64,000 bases of DNA from Gammaproteobacteria bacterium (lineage in GTDB: Bacteria > Pseudomonadota > Gammaproteobacteria > Pseudomonadales > Azotimanducaceae): assembly GCA_026709225.1 (NCBI GenBank), contig JAPOTJ010000048.1, forward strand, positions 1 through 64,000. The letters run 5' to 3'. A model generated the notes under the pieces. That model made no database searches and had not been told where the DNA came from. It worked only from the letters and a program-made list of their open reading frames with translations. Positions 12,855 through 21,368 of the stretch are shown piece by piece. A program made the position numbers and the translations under genes. Every line of letters begins with the position of its first letter. Position 1 is the stretch's first letter.

Positions 12855-13290
12855 TGTGGATAAGTCGGTGGATATCTTGTGTGTGGGCGGTGTTTCGCCG
12901 TCATTTGAACCGCGTAGAGTTTTGCTGAGACAGCCTTTAGCGCGCCTCAAAGACTTGTTCGCACGCTATTTTTGATGAATTTTTTGTAATTTTTCAGCAT
13001 TTTACAAGACATAAAGCCAGCATGGGCTTTGCGCCGAGCCGCCGATGCGCCTAGGCGCTTTCTTGGCCGCTCGATAACACCTTGGCGACAATTGTGCATA
13101 ACTCTGTGCATAAGCCGGTGCAAAACGCTTTGATGATCGGTGCATAACTTGAGGGTTAGGCATTGTCCAAAGGTTATCCACCGACTTGCCAAGGGGTTTG
13201 TTCACCGCCAGAGGTCAAGCCATTCAAGGGCTTTGTGCACTTGTCCACAGCGAATGCCCTGCTAATAATAATAAGAGATTTATTCTTGCG
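12855..13290. other. probable chromosomal replication origin (oriC)
   Basis: The 690 bases between dnaA and rpmH carry no gene. They hold DnaA-box-like 9-mers: TGTGGATAA at 12855-12863, TGTGCATAA at 13093-13101 and 13105-13113, GGTGCATAA at 13139-13147, TTATCCACC at 13174-13182 and TTGTCCACA at 13241-13249. T/A-rich stretches at 12966-13011 and 13261-13290 are candidate unwinding elements. An 11-base direct repeat (CCTAGGCGCTT) occurs at 12837-12847 and 13050-13060. The position beside dnaA and the box cluster make this the likely origin. Confidence 0.85.
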
Positions 13291-13406
13291 TTCAGCGGTA
13301 GCACTTCACTTCGTTACCCGCAGAGTCAAAAAAATTTTCCGTACCGTTATTATCAAGCATCACTTTGGTCTAAAATTGGCGGGCTCAAACAGGCTAGACG
13401 AACTAT

Positions 13407-13541
13407 ATGAAGCGAACATACCAACCAAGCGTCATTCGGCGAAAGCGTCGGCACGGCTTTCGGGCGCGTATGAAAACACGAGGTGGGCGCAATGTGCTGA
13501 GTGCGCGTCGTCGCAAGGGACGCAAACTGCTTGCGAGGTGA
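13407..13541 (+). CDS. rpmH: 50S ribosomal protein L34
   Basis: A 44-residue, very basic protein beginning [19 protein letters not shown] and ending GRKLLAR, a near-exact L34. Its TGA is part of a GTGA overlap with the rnpA start, so the two are coupled. A TAAAAT at 13371-13376 is a plausible -10 element, but no good -35 is visible. Confidence 0.97.
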   Translation: MKRTYQPSVIRRKRRHGFRARMKTRGGRNVLSARRRKGRKLLAR

Positions 13542-14170
13542 ACGGTCTTACCCACAGACTGCCAAGAAAAGCCCGCCTCGCCAATAAACGGGACTTTGCT
13601 GCCGTATTGAAACAACCGCTTCGGCGTGCGCAGCAACAAGGCGTGGAGGTGCTTGTCGCCGAAAACCGTCTGTCCGAGGCACGCCTAGGCATCATTATCG
13701 GTCGCGCCTATGATCGACGCAGTACGGAGCGGCATCGGTTCAAGCGTCTCGCACGCGAGGCTTTTCGTCGTCGCCGACACCAATTCGCCGGGTTCGATGT
13801 GCTCGTGAGGGCGAAGAAGGCATCGGACAAGGACGACAAGTCACAGATGTGCAATCCGATGCAGGCCGATATGGATGCGCTTTTTGACACGGCGCTGTTG
13901 AGGCTGGATACGACGCTGAGCAAAAACAAGGCCGCTTCGCGCAGCCTCACGGTGCGGGCTGTGCTAGCTGTTCTGCGAGCCTACCAACTGATCTTAAGTC
14001 CGTTGCTCGGTCAGCGTTGTCGGTTTTATCCGACATGCTCGTCCTATGCCATGCAAGCCGTGCGTGAGCACGGTGTTGTCCGCGGTCTCGCGCTTGCCGT
14101 GCAACGGATCGGCAAATGTCACCCTTGGCATCCCGGCGGCATTGACTTGGTGCCGGAGACCAGCCGCTGA
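13538..14170 (+). CDS. rnpA: ribonuclease P protein component, in frame with YidD
   Basis: RnpA is the protein cofactor of RNase P. A GTG start overlapping the rpmH stop gives [20 protein letters not shown], followed by [14 protein letters not shown] and [14 protein letters not shown]. The last is the RNR motif region, but the usual Asn is His. After about 135 residues the same frame runs without a stop into a complete YidD sequence, total 210 residues. Either this is an RnpA-YidD fusion, or YidD is made from an internal start. RnpA identity is certain; the product boundary is not. Confidence 0.88.
   Translation: MNGLTHRLPRKARLANKRDFAAVLKQPLRRAQQQGVEVLVAENRLSEARLGIIIGRAYDRRSTERHRFKRLAREAFRRRRHQFAGFDVLVRAKKASDKDDKSQMCNPMQADMDALFDTALLRLDTTLSKNKAASRSLTVRAVLAVLRAYQLILSPLLGQRCRFYPTCSSYAMQAVREHGVVRGLALAVQRIGKCHPWHPGGIDLVPETSR
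13952..14170 (+). CDS. yidD: membrane protein insertion efficiency factor YidD (internal start or fused domain)
   Basis: YidD assists YidC-dependent membrane protein insertion. The family core [19 protein letters not shown] and WHPGGID are intact. In-frame GTG at 13952 would give a normal 72-residue YidD, but no clear ribosome-binding site precedes it, and the frame is continuous with rnpA upstream. In most bacteria yidD is a separate gene overlapping rnpA in another frame. yidC follows 35 bases after its stop. Confidence 0.8.
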   Translation: MRAVLAVLRAYQLILSPLLGQRCRFYPTCSSYAMQAVREHGVVRGLALAVQRIGKCHPWHPGGIDLVPETSR

Positions 14171-14205
14171 GCGGTGATCGGCGACTTTTGGTTTCACCGA
14201 CATTC

Positions 14206-15927
14206 ATGCCGCAAGATTGGCAAAGATATCTTCTGCTGATAGGCCTCGCTGTGCTGGCCTATCTCCTCGTATTGCAATGGAACGAGGACTACGGGGGTGT
14301 CAGCGAGCAGCAGATGGAGGACTACGCGCCGGAACTGTCGAGCCAAACCGAGGGCGATTCACCGCTTGGACTTGAACCCAAAGAAGACCGCAGCGATGTC
14401 CCCGATGCCAGTCTGCTTGCCCGCACCCAGGCGAGAGCGCCGCGCGAGGTCGACGAAGAGCAAGGACAAGCGGTGCATGTGAACACCGCAGTGCTCGATA
14501 TTTGGATTGATCTTGTCGGTGGCGATGTCGTCCGGGCGAGGCTTCCCAAGCACCCCTTGAGCCTAGAGACGCCGGATATCGCTTTTCCGCTCTTAGACCG
14601 CGGCAATGGTCGCGAATATGTCGCGCAGTCAGGTCTTGTGGGGCCTGATGGCACAGATGATGCGAGCGGCAGGCCAGTCTATCGAAGTGCGCGCCAATCG
14701 TATACCTCACAAGAAGGTCAAACCTTGGAAGTCACGCTGGAGATGCTGCCGAAACTTGGCAAGGAGCATGTGCGCGTGGAGAAGGTCTATCGCTTCGCGC
14801 ACGACGATTATCTCGCCGATTTGCAATACCGCGTCACCAATACAGGATCAGAAGTCGCGCGCGTGAATCTCTTCGCACAGTTCAAGCACGACGGCGGCGA
14901 AGCGCTGGCCGGGGAATCAAGCGGACTCGGCCCGAGGCCTTACGTGGGCGCGGCGTTGCAGACGAGAGACGACCGCTACTTCAAGCTCGATTTTGACGAT
15001 ATCGACGACGGTCCGTTTCAAGAGCGACTGCAAGGTGGCTGGGTGGCCATGCTGCAGCATTACTTTCTGGGCGCGTGGATACCGCCAGCGGCCGATCTCA
15101 ACAGCTATGTCGGACGAAAAACCGGCGACGGCGGTTATGCCGTTGGGCTGATTGGCCCCGAGCAGGTTGTAGCGCCCGGCGAGACGCGCGCGTTCGGAGC
15201 CGAACTGTACCTGGGTCCCAAGAACCAGCGCAGGCTGCAGGAAATCGCACCGGATCTCAATCTCACCGTTGACTACGGCTTCCTCTGGTGGCTCGCGGTG
15301 CCGCTCTTCCGGGTACTCGACTGGCTGCATAGCTTCGTCGGCAATTGGGGCTTTGCCATCATCCTGTTGACATTTCTCGTCAAGCTCGTGCTCTACCCCT
15401 TGTCGAACGCGGGCTACAAATCGATGGCCAAGATGCGTCAAGTGGCGCCGAAAATGAAGCAGTTGCAGGAGCGCTATTCGGACGACAGGCAAAAACTCTC
15501 CACGGAGATGATGGCGCTCTACAAGCGTGAAGGCGCCAACCCGATGGGTGGCTGTCTGCCGATGCTGCTGCCGATGCCAGTGTTTATTGCGCTCTATTGG
15601 GTGCTCTACGAGAGTGTCGAACTGCGGCAAGCGCCTTTCGCGCTGTGGATTCAGGATCTCTCGGAGATCGATCAGTTCTTCGTCCTACCGATTTTGATGG
15701 GCGCGTCCATGTTCCTGATGCAATATCTCAATCCGCCGCCGCCCGACCCGATGCAGGCGCGCATCATGAAGGCCATGCCCATCGCCTTTACCGTGCTGTT
15801 CCTATTCTTCCCGTCGGGACTCGTCCTCTATTGGCTCGTGAACAATATCCTCTCGCTTGCGCAGCAGTGGTACATCACTCGTAAAATCGAACGAGAGGCG
15901 GCAAAGCCCGGGACTGGTAAAAGTTAG
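14206..15927 (+). CDS. yidC: membrane protein insertase YidC
   Basis: Inner-membrane insertase, 573 residues from the ATG at 14206. An N-terminal signal-anchor (RYLLLIGLAVLAYLLVL) is followed by a large periplasmic domain (about 40-340). The conserved five-helix core comes next, with FAIILLTFLVKL, YKREGANPMGGCLPML and VLYWLVNN. A TTG at 14188 is an alternative start. The gene order rpmH-rnpA-yidD-yidC-mnmE is the canonical one. Confidence 0.96.
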   Translation: MPQDWQRYLLLIGLAVLAYLLVLQWNEDYGGVSEQQMEDYAPELSSQTEGDSPLGLEPKEDRSDVPDASLLARTQARAPREVDEEQGQAVHVNTAVLDIWIDLVGGDVVRARLPKHPLSLETPDIAFPLLDRGNGREYVAQSGLVGPDGTDDASGRPVYRSARQSYTSQEGQTLEVTLEMLPKLGKEHVRVEKVYRFAHDDYLADLQYRVTNTGSEVARVNLFAQFKHDGGEALAGESSGLGPRPYVGAALQTRDDRYFKLDFDDIDDGPFQERLQGGWVAMLQHYFLGAWIPPAADLNSYVGRKTGDGGYAVGLIGPEQVVAPGETRAFGAELYLGPKNQRRLQEIAPDLNLTVDYGFLWWLAVPLFRVLDWLHSFVGNWGFAIILLTFLVKLVLYPLSNAGYKSMAKMRQVAPKMKQLQERYSDDRQKLSTEMMALYKREGANPMGGCLPMLLPMPVFIALYWVLYESVELRQAPFALWIQDLSEIDQFFVLPILMGASMFLMQYLNPPPPDPMQARIMKAMPIAFTVLFLFFPSGLVLYWLVNNILSLAQQWYITRKIEREAAKPGTGKS

Positions 15928-17245
15928 CGCAACCGTTACCGACACTATCGCGGCGATTGCCACGCCGCTCGGCCAAGGCGGTATCGGCGTGGTGCGCCTG
16001 TCAGGCCCCGAAGCGCTTCGCATCGGCGAGACGATTAGCGCGACCGAACTGCAAACGCGGCATCTGACGCGAGCGACGTTTGAGGACAGCAACGGCGAGG
16101 CGATCGACGAAGGCCTCGCGGTCGCGTTCCGCGGCCCCGCGAGCTACACCGGCGAAGACGTTGTTGAGCTGCACGCCCACGGCAGCCCGGTCTTGCTGGC
16201 CATGTTGCTCGAACGCAGCTTGGCGCTTGGCGCCCGCATGGCGAAGCCGGGCGAATTCAGTGAACGGGCGTTTTTGAGCGGAAAGCTCGACCTGGTGCAG
16301 GCCGAAGCGGTCGCCGACCTCATCGCTAGCGGATCGATAGGCATGGCGCGAGCCGCTGTGCGCTCGCTCAAGGGCGAGTTCTCGAGGCGCGTCACGGCGC
16401 TCGACGATGCGATCAAGGCGATTCGCGTGGAAATCGAAGCGAGCATCGATTTTGCCGACGAAGCCGAGTCTTTCGTGGAGATGCGCGAGATAGAAACAAG
16501 GCTTGCTGCGCTCGCAACGCAAGTTGACGCGGTGCTCGGCGAAGCGGCGCGCGGCGCCGCACTGAGCAAAGGCTTGACGCTGGTATTGACGGGTGCGCCA
16601 AACGTTGGAAAATCAAGCCTGATGAATCGATTGGCGGGTCATGAGCGAGCGATTGTCAGCGCCGAGCCTGGTACGACGCGAGATGTTCTCCATCAGCAGA
16701 TCGAGCTCGCTGGGCAGCAGCTAGAGGTCGTTGACACCGCGGGGCTGCGAAGCGCCTCATCCGAGGTCGAAGCCGAAGGCGTCAAGCGGGCGCAGGCGGC
16801 GATAGAAGAGGCCGATGTGCGACTCGACCTCTGGGATGCGAGTCGTCCTGAGACGCGAGGCGCATGGCCAGCGCCCAGCACAGGCCAAGTTGTCATTGAA
16901 GTGATGAACAAGCAAGACTTGGTGGCGACTCGCGAAACGGATTGTCTCGCCATATCCGCCAAAGACGGGACAGGTTGCGCGGAGCTTGTCAAGGAAGTCG
17001 AACGACAGGTGCTCTCCGCGCGCGGCGAACCGACCTTTCTCGCGCGCGCTCGACATGTGGAGGCGCTTCAGCGTTGCCAAGAGGCACTCAAGTCGGCGCG
17101 GCACGAGCACATCACCGCGAAGGCGCCCGAACTCGTCGCCGAGTCTCTTCGCGAAGCGCACACCGCGCTCGGCGAAATCGTCGGATTGACCACCACCGAG
17201 GATCTGCTCGGCGAGATATTTCGCAATTTCTGTCTTGGCAAGTGA
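15857..17245 (+). CDS. mnmE: tRNA uridine-5-carboxymethylaminomethyl GTPase MnmE
   Basis: With MnmG it modifies U34 of tRNAs. The N-terminal folate-binding domain starts TDTIAAIATPLGQGGIG. The G domain carries GAPNVGKSSL, GTTRD and DTAGLR, and the C-terminal FCLGK has the essential Cys. The only ATG/GTG/TTG start is TTG at 15857, inside the end of yidC, and it adds about 24 residues that the family lacks. The conserved part begins just after 15925, where only a CTG (15914) is near. The true start may be non-canonical. Confidence 0.93.
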   Translation: MRSSGTSLVKSNERRQSPGLVKVSATVTDTIAAIATPLGQGGIGVVRLSGPEALRIGETISATELQTRHLTRATFEDSNGEAIDEGLAVAFRGPASYTGEDVVELHAHGSPVLLAMLLERSLALGARMAKPGEFSERAFLSGKLDLVQAEAVADLIASGSIGMARAAVRSLKGEFSRRVTALDDAIKAIRVEIEASIDFADEAESFVEMREIETRLAALATQVDAVLGEAARGAALSKGLTLVLTGAPNVGKSSLMNRLAGHERAIVSAEPGTTRDVLHQQIELAGQQLEVVDTAGLRSASSEVEAEGVKRAQAAIEEADVRLDLWDASRPETRGAWPAPSTGQVVIEVMNKQDLVATRETDCLAISAKDGTGCAELVKEVERQVLSARGEPTFLARARHVEALQRCQEALKSARHEHITAKAPELVAESLREAHTALGEIVGLTTTEDLLGEIFRNFCLGK

Positions 17246-17286
17246 ACGCCTATAATTCGCCTTCATTCAACTGAAGGCGCTTGGTC

Positions 17287-19176
17287 GTGGTCGGATTGGC
17301 CGCAGAAGTCATTGTCATTGGCGCGGGACATGCTGGCGTGGAAGCGGCGTGCGCTGCTGCGCGCATGGGCGCGGACACGCTGCTGATCACGCAAAGCATT
17401 GAAACAATAGGACAGATGTCGTGCAATCCGGCGATTGGCGGCATTGGCAAGAGCCATCTTGTGCGCGAAGTCGATGCGCTTGGGGGTGTGATGGCCAGCG
17501 CCGCGGACGCAGCGGGCATTCAGTTTCGGGTGCTCAACGCGAGCAAGGGCGCCGCGGTGCGAGCGACTCGCGCCCAAGCGGACAGGGGGCTCTACCGCAC
17601 GGCAGTGCGCCAAGCGGTTGAACGGCAAGCAAACTTGCGGCTCGTCCAGCAGGACGTGGCGAATCTCGTGTTTGAAGACGGGCGCGTTGTGGCGGTGGAA
17701 ACAGCGCTTGGCATCACCTATGCCGCGTTAGCTGTTGTGCTGACAACAGGGACGTTTCTTGGCGGCGTCATTCATGTCGGTCGTGCGAGTCACGCTGGTG
17801 GTCGCGCGGGGGAGCGTCCTTCCACGCAGCTTGCCGCACGACTCCGTGAACTCGGGTTTCAAGTGGGACGCCTGAAGACCGGAACACCCCCTCGTATTGA
17901 TGGTCGCACGATGGATCTCGCGCGCATGACGGAGCAGCGAAGCGACGAGCCTTTGCCGGTGATGTCGTTTCTCGGATCCATTGATGAGCATCCGACGCAA
18001 AAGCCCTGCCACATCACAGCAACAAATGAGCGCACCCACGAGATCATCCGCGCCGCGCTGAGCCACTCGCCGCTCTATGGCGGCCGAATCGAAGGCGTCG
18101 GGCCGCGCTATTGCCCGTCGATCGAGGACAAGATCGTGCGCTTTGCCGCACGCACATCGCATCAGATCTTCATGGAGCCTGAAGGCCTTGAGACGCACGA
18201 ATACTATCCAAACGGCATTTCCACAAGCCTGCCGTTCGATGCCCAGCTCGCCTTGGTGCGCAGCATCAAGGGCTGCGAGGCCGCGCACATCACGCGACCC
18301 GGCTACGCCATCGAGTACGATTTCCTAGATCCGCGTGGACTATGGCCGTGGCTTGAGACGCGGCGCATCAAAGGTCTGTTCCTCGCCGGGCAAATCAACG
18401 GCACGACAGGCTACGAGGAAGCGGCGGCGCAAGGCCTGCTCGCTGGTATCAATGCAGCAGGGCACGTTGCGGCTCGCGAGCCGTGGGTGCCATCACGGCG
18501 GGAAGCCTACCTCGGTGTGCTCGTTGATGATCTCGTCACGCAAGGTGTCGCAGAACCCTATCGGATGTTCACAAGCCGGGCTGAATATCGTGTGCTGCTG
18601 CGCGAGGACAATGCCGATGCGCGACTCACGCCGAAAGGCCGCGATCTCGGGCTTGTGGATGATCACCGCTGGCATGTCCACCAGACACGTATGGCGCGAG
18701 TCTCGAAGCTGGCCGGTGCCCTGCGAACAACCCGCGTCGCGCCGAGTTCTGCGCAAGCGAAGCAGATCTCGGCAATAAGCGGCAGCAAGATCGCCACGGA
18801 TGTCAGCGCCTTCGATCTATTGCGACGGCCCGAAGTCGGCGCAAGCGCGCTGCGCACGAGCCTGCAAACTAGCCTACACATCAATGAGACTTGCGAGACT
18901 TTGCCGCAAGATTGGGAGCAGGTGAAGATCGAAGCGAGCTACGCTGGCTATATTCCGCGCATGGAACGCGAGATCGAGCAGCTCAAGGCGTGCGAAGCGA
19001 TGCCTATCCCTGCGTCATTCAGCTACCACACAATCAGCGGTCTGTCCGCTGAACTCGCCGAAAAACTGAGCGCACGGGCGCCAGCCAATCTCGCGGAAGC
19101 GGCGCGTATTGATGGCATGACACCAGCAGCCCTATCGATCCTCCTTGTCCATTTGAAGCGGGATGTCTCGGCCTAA
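17287..19176 (+). CDS. mnmG: tRNA uridine-5-carboxymethylaminomethyl enzyme MnmG
   Basis: FAD-dependent partner of MnmE. The FAD-binding [14 protein letters not shown] is at the N-terminus, followed by [20 protein letters not shown] and [10 protein letters not shown]. About 629 residues. GTG at 17287, nine bases after GAAGG, is the best start; TTG at 17281 is possible. TATAAT at 17251-17256 in the short gap after mnmE may be an internal -10. Confidence 0.96.
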   Translation: MVGLAAEVIVIGAGHAGVEAACAAARMGADTLLITQSIETIGQMSCNPAIGGIGKSHLVREVDALGGVMASAADAAGIQFRVLNASKGAAVRATRAQADRGLYRTAVRQAVERQANLRLVQQDVANLVFEDGRVVAVETALGITYAALAVVLTTGTFLGGVIHVGRASHAGGRAGERPSTQLAARLRELGFQVGRLKTGTPPRIDGRTMDLARMTEQRSDEPLPVMSFLGSIDEHPTQKPCHITATNERTHEIIRAALSHSPLYGGRIEGVGPRYCPSIEDKIVRFAARTSHQIFMEPEGLETHEYYPNGISTSLPFDAQLALVRSIKGCEAAHITRPGYAIEYDFLDPRGLWPWLETRRIKGLFLAGQINGTTGYEEAAAQGLLAGINAAGHVAAREPWVPSRREAYLGVLVDDLVTQGVAEPYRMFTSRAEYRVLLREDNADARLTPKGRDLGLVDDHRWHVHQTRMARVSKLAGALRTTRVAPSSAQAKQISAISGSKIATDVSAFDLLRRPEVGASALRTSLQTSLHINETCETLPQDWEQVKIEASYAGYIPRMEREIEQLKACEAMPIPASFSYHTISGLSAELAEKLSARAPANLAEAARIDGMTPAALSILLVHLKRDVSA

Positions 19177-19732
19177 TATCTTGCGCACGGGCGGGATCGA
19201 ATTAGACGCAGCGCAGATCGAGCGCCTGAGAGAATTCGCCGCCATGCTCGAAGCCGCCAACAAGCGATTCAACATGCTCTCGCGGCGCACGGGCAACGCC
19301 GACGCGATTCTTGAAGATCATCTGATGGATAGTCTCCGTGCGCTGCCGTTGATTGAGGGCCGATCGGCGGCAGATGTTGGATCAGGCGCAGGCTTGCCGG
19401 GTGTTCCGCTCGCCATTGCCGACGCTTCGCGCTCGATAACGCTCATCGAACGAGCGTCCCGTCGCTGCGATTTCCTGCGTCTCGTCAAGACGCGCCTCGA
19501 CCTCGCCAATCTCGAAATTCTAGAAGCGGATGCGCGTGAAATCGAGCCGAATCCAGGCTTTGACACCGCGCTTGCCCGCGCACTGGCGAAGCCAGCGCAA
19601 GCGCTTCCCATTCTTGCTCGCTTGGTCAAACCGGGCGGACGCTTGCTGCTGTTTGTGGGTGATGGCAGCGAGCGGCTGCCGGGCGAGATTGAAGGGCGCT
19701 CCATACGCAGTGTTGGAGGGCCCGCCGCATGA
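19163..19732 (+). CDS. rsmG: 16S rRNA m7G527 methyltransferase RsmG
   Basis: SAM-dependent methyltransferase acting on 16S rRNA G527. The sequence shows FNMLSRR, DHLMDSL, the SAM loop [15 protein letters not shown] and [10 protein letters not shown], as in GidB. At 189 residues it is slightly shorter than the usual ~205. It overlaps the mnmG stop by 14 bases and parA by 4 bases. Confidence 0.93.
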   Translation: MSRPNILRTGGIELDAAQIERLREFAAMLEAANKRFNMLSRRTGNADAILEDHLMDSLRALPLIEGRSAADVGSGAGLPGVPLAIADASRSITLIERASRRCDFLRLVKTRLDLANLEILEADAREIEPNPGFDTALARALAKPAQALPILARLVKPGGRLLLFVGDGSERLPGEIEGRSIRSVGGPAA

Positions 19733-20499
19733 GAACGCCGCGAGTGGTCTGCATCATCAATCAGAAGGGCGGGGTTGGCAAGACGACGACCGCGGTTAAT
19801 CTCGCGGCGGCGCTGTCGCAGCTTGGCTCTCGAACCTTGCTTGTGGACCTCGACCCGCAAGCGAACGCGACGCTTGGCTTCGGGGTGCAGCCGAGTAGCT
19901 TGCGAGCAAGCCTCTATGATTCGCTTGTTGAAGATGCATCGATCATTGAGGTGCGAGTGACAGGGCTCGCTGCGGGCGTGGACCTGTTGCCCGCGCATGG
20001 TGATATGACAGGCATGGATGTGGCGCTGCAAGCCTTGGAATCGCCGCAAACACGGCTCAAGTCCACGCTTGCGGACATTCGCGCAGACTACGATGTTATT
20101 TTGATCGACTGCCCGCCGACGCTCAATCAGCTCTCCATCAACGGCCTAGGTGCCGCGAGCGGCATCATCATCCCGATGCAGTGCGAATACTATGCGCTCG
20201 AAGGACTGTCGGCGCTGCTCGATACCATTGACACCGTGCGCGACGCTGTGAATCCGGCGCTTGAGATCGACGGCATACTGCGCACCATGTACGACCCGCG
20301 CAGCAATCTGACGCGCGACGTGTCAAGGCAGCTTGTGCGCTACTTCGACCGCCTGTTGTTTCGCACGGTCATTCCGCGCAATGTGCGTCTCGCCGAAGCG
20401 CCGAGCCACGGCGAGCCAGCGACAGTTTATGATGCGAAATCGAGAGGCGCGATCGCCTATCAAGCACTTGCGGTGGAGTATCGGAGGCGTTGCTTATGA
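19729..20499 (+). CDS. parA: chromosome partitioning ATPase ParA/Soj
   Basis: Deviant Walker ATPase driving origin segregation. KGGVGKTTTAVNLA is near residue 13, DLDPQANAT and LIDCPPTL follow. 256 residues, typical for chromosomal ParA. ATGA overlaps with both rsmG and parB indicate tight co-translation. Confidence 0.96.
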   Translation: MRTPRVVCIINQKGGVGKTTTAVNLAAALSQLGSRTLLVDLDPQANATLGFGVQPSSLRASLYDSLVEDASIIEVRVTGLAAGVDLLPAHGDMTGMDVALQALESPQTRLKSTLADIRADYDVILIDCPPTLNQLSINGLGAASGIIIPMQCEYYALEGLSALLDTIDTVRDAVNPALEIDGILRTMYDPRSNLTRDVSRQLVRYFDRLLFRTVIPRNVRLAEAPSHGEPATVYDAKSRGAIAYQALAVEYRRRCL

Positions 20500-21368
20500 A
20501 TGCGGCCAAGCGCGGATTGGGGCGCGGTCTAGACGCACTGCTTGCGGGGCGGGAAGCGCCCGAGCCCTTGGAAGGCCGGCTCAAACAGGTGCCGATCGAT
20601 CTCATTCGGCGAAATAGCGATCAACCGAGGCGTCATTTTGGCGAAGACGACCTCGCCGCGCTCGCCGATTCGATCCGAGAGCAAGGCGTGCTCGAACCTG
20701 TGCTGCTGCGGCCGGCTGGCGAAGGAAACTACGAGATCGTTGCCGGCGAGCGGCGTTGGCGAGCCGCGCAGCAGGCAGGACTGACGCAAATACCGGCTTT
20801 GATTCGCGATGTGGACGATAGTCAAGCACGCGCTGTGGCGCTCGTCGAGAACATGCAGCGTGTTGATTTGCGCCCGCTAGAGCAGGCCGAAGGCCTCCAT
20901 CAACTGATGAGTGAGCACAGTCTCACGCAGCAGGCGGTATCCGAGACTGTTGGCTTGTCGCGCGCCAAAGTGGCGAATCTTCTGCGGCTTCGTGCGCTAG
21001 AGCCGGAAGTCAAGTCGCTGCTTGATGCCGAGCAGCTGAGCGAGGGACACGCCAAGGTGCTGCTCGGTCTCAGCGAAGGATTGCAAATCAGGGCTGCGAA
21101 GGAAGCGGCAATGAGCGCGCTGTCTGTGCGTCAGACAGAGACGCTGGTCAATCGACTGCGAAAATCCGAGACGGCGGCAGACCTCGATCAGCGTGAGGAT
21201 GCGAATAAAGATGCAGACACGCGCATTCTCGAACGCGAACTTGGCGAGCGCCTCGGTGCTAAGGTGAGCATACGCACCGGCAAGCGCGGCAAGGGCCGAC
21301 TGGTGATTCAGTATTCCTCGCTCGACATCCTTGACGGGATTTTGCGCCGAATTAGAACCGGCTCGTAA
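20496..21368 (+). CDS. parB: chromosome partitioning protein ParB/Spo0J
   Basis: CTPase/DNA-binding protein that loads at parS and spreads. The N-terminal ParA-interacting GLGRGLDALL, the CTP-binding region with GERRWRAAQQAG and ENMQRVDLRPLEQA, and an HTH with LSRAKVANLLRL are all present. The ATG at 20496 follows GGAGG and gives 290 residues. Its 3' end overlaps the convergent TonB-dependent receptor gene by 17 bases. A matching parS lies at 9079-9094. Confidence 0.96.
   Translation: MNAAKRGLGRGLDALLAGREAPEPLEGRLKQVPIDLIRRNSDQPRRHFGEDDLAALADSIREQGVLEPVLLRPAGEGNYEIVAGERRWRAAQQAGLTQIPALIRDVDDSQARAVALVENMQRVDLRPLEQAEGLHQLMSEHSLTQQAVSETVGLSRAKVANLLRLRALEPEVKSLLDAEQLSEGHAKVLLGLSEGLQIRAAKEAAMSALSVRQTETLVNRLRKSETAADLDQREDANKDADTRILERELGERLGAKVSIRTGKRGKGRLVIQYSSLDILDGILRRIRTGS

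Noticed and set aside
13163-13537. Upstream extension of the rnpA frame across oriC and rpmH
   Set aside because: It overlaps DnaA boxes and rpmH in another frame and has no RnpA resemblance; the GTG at 13538 is the sensible start.
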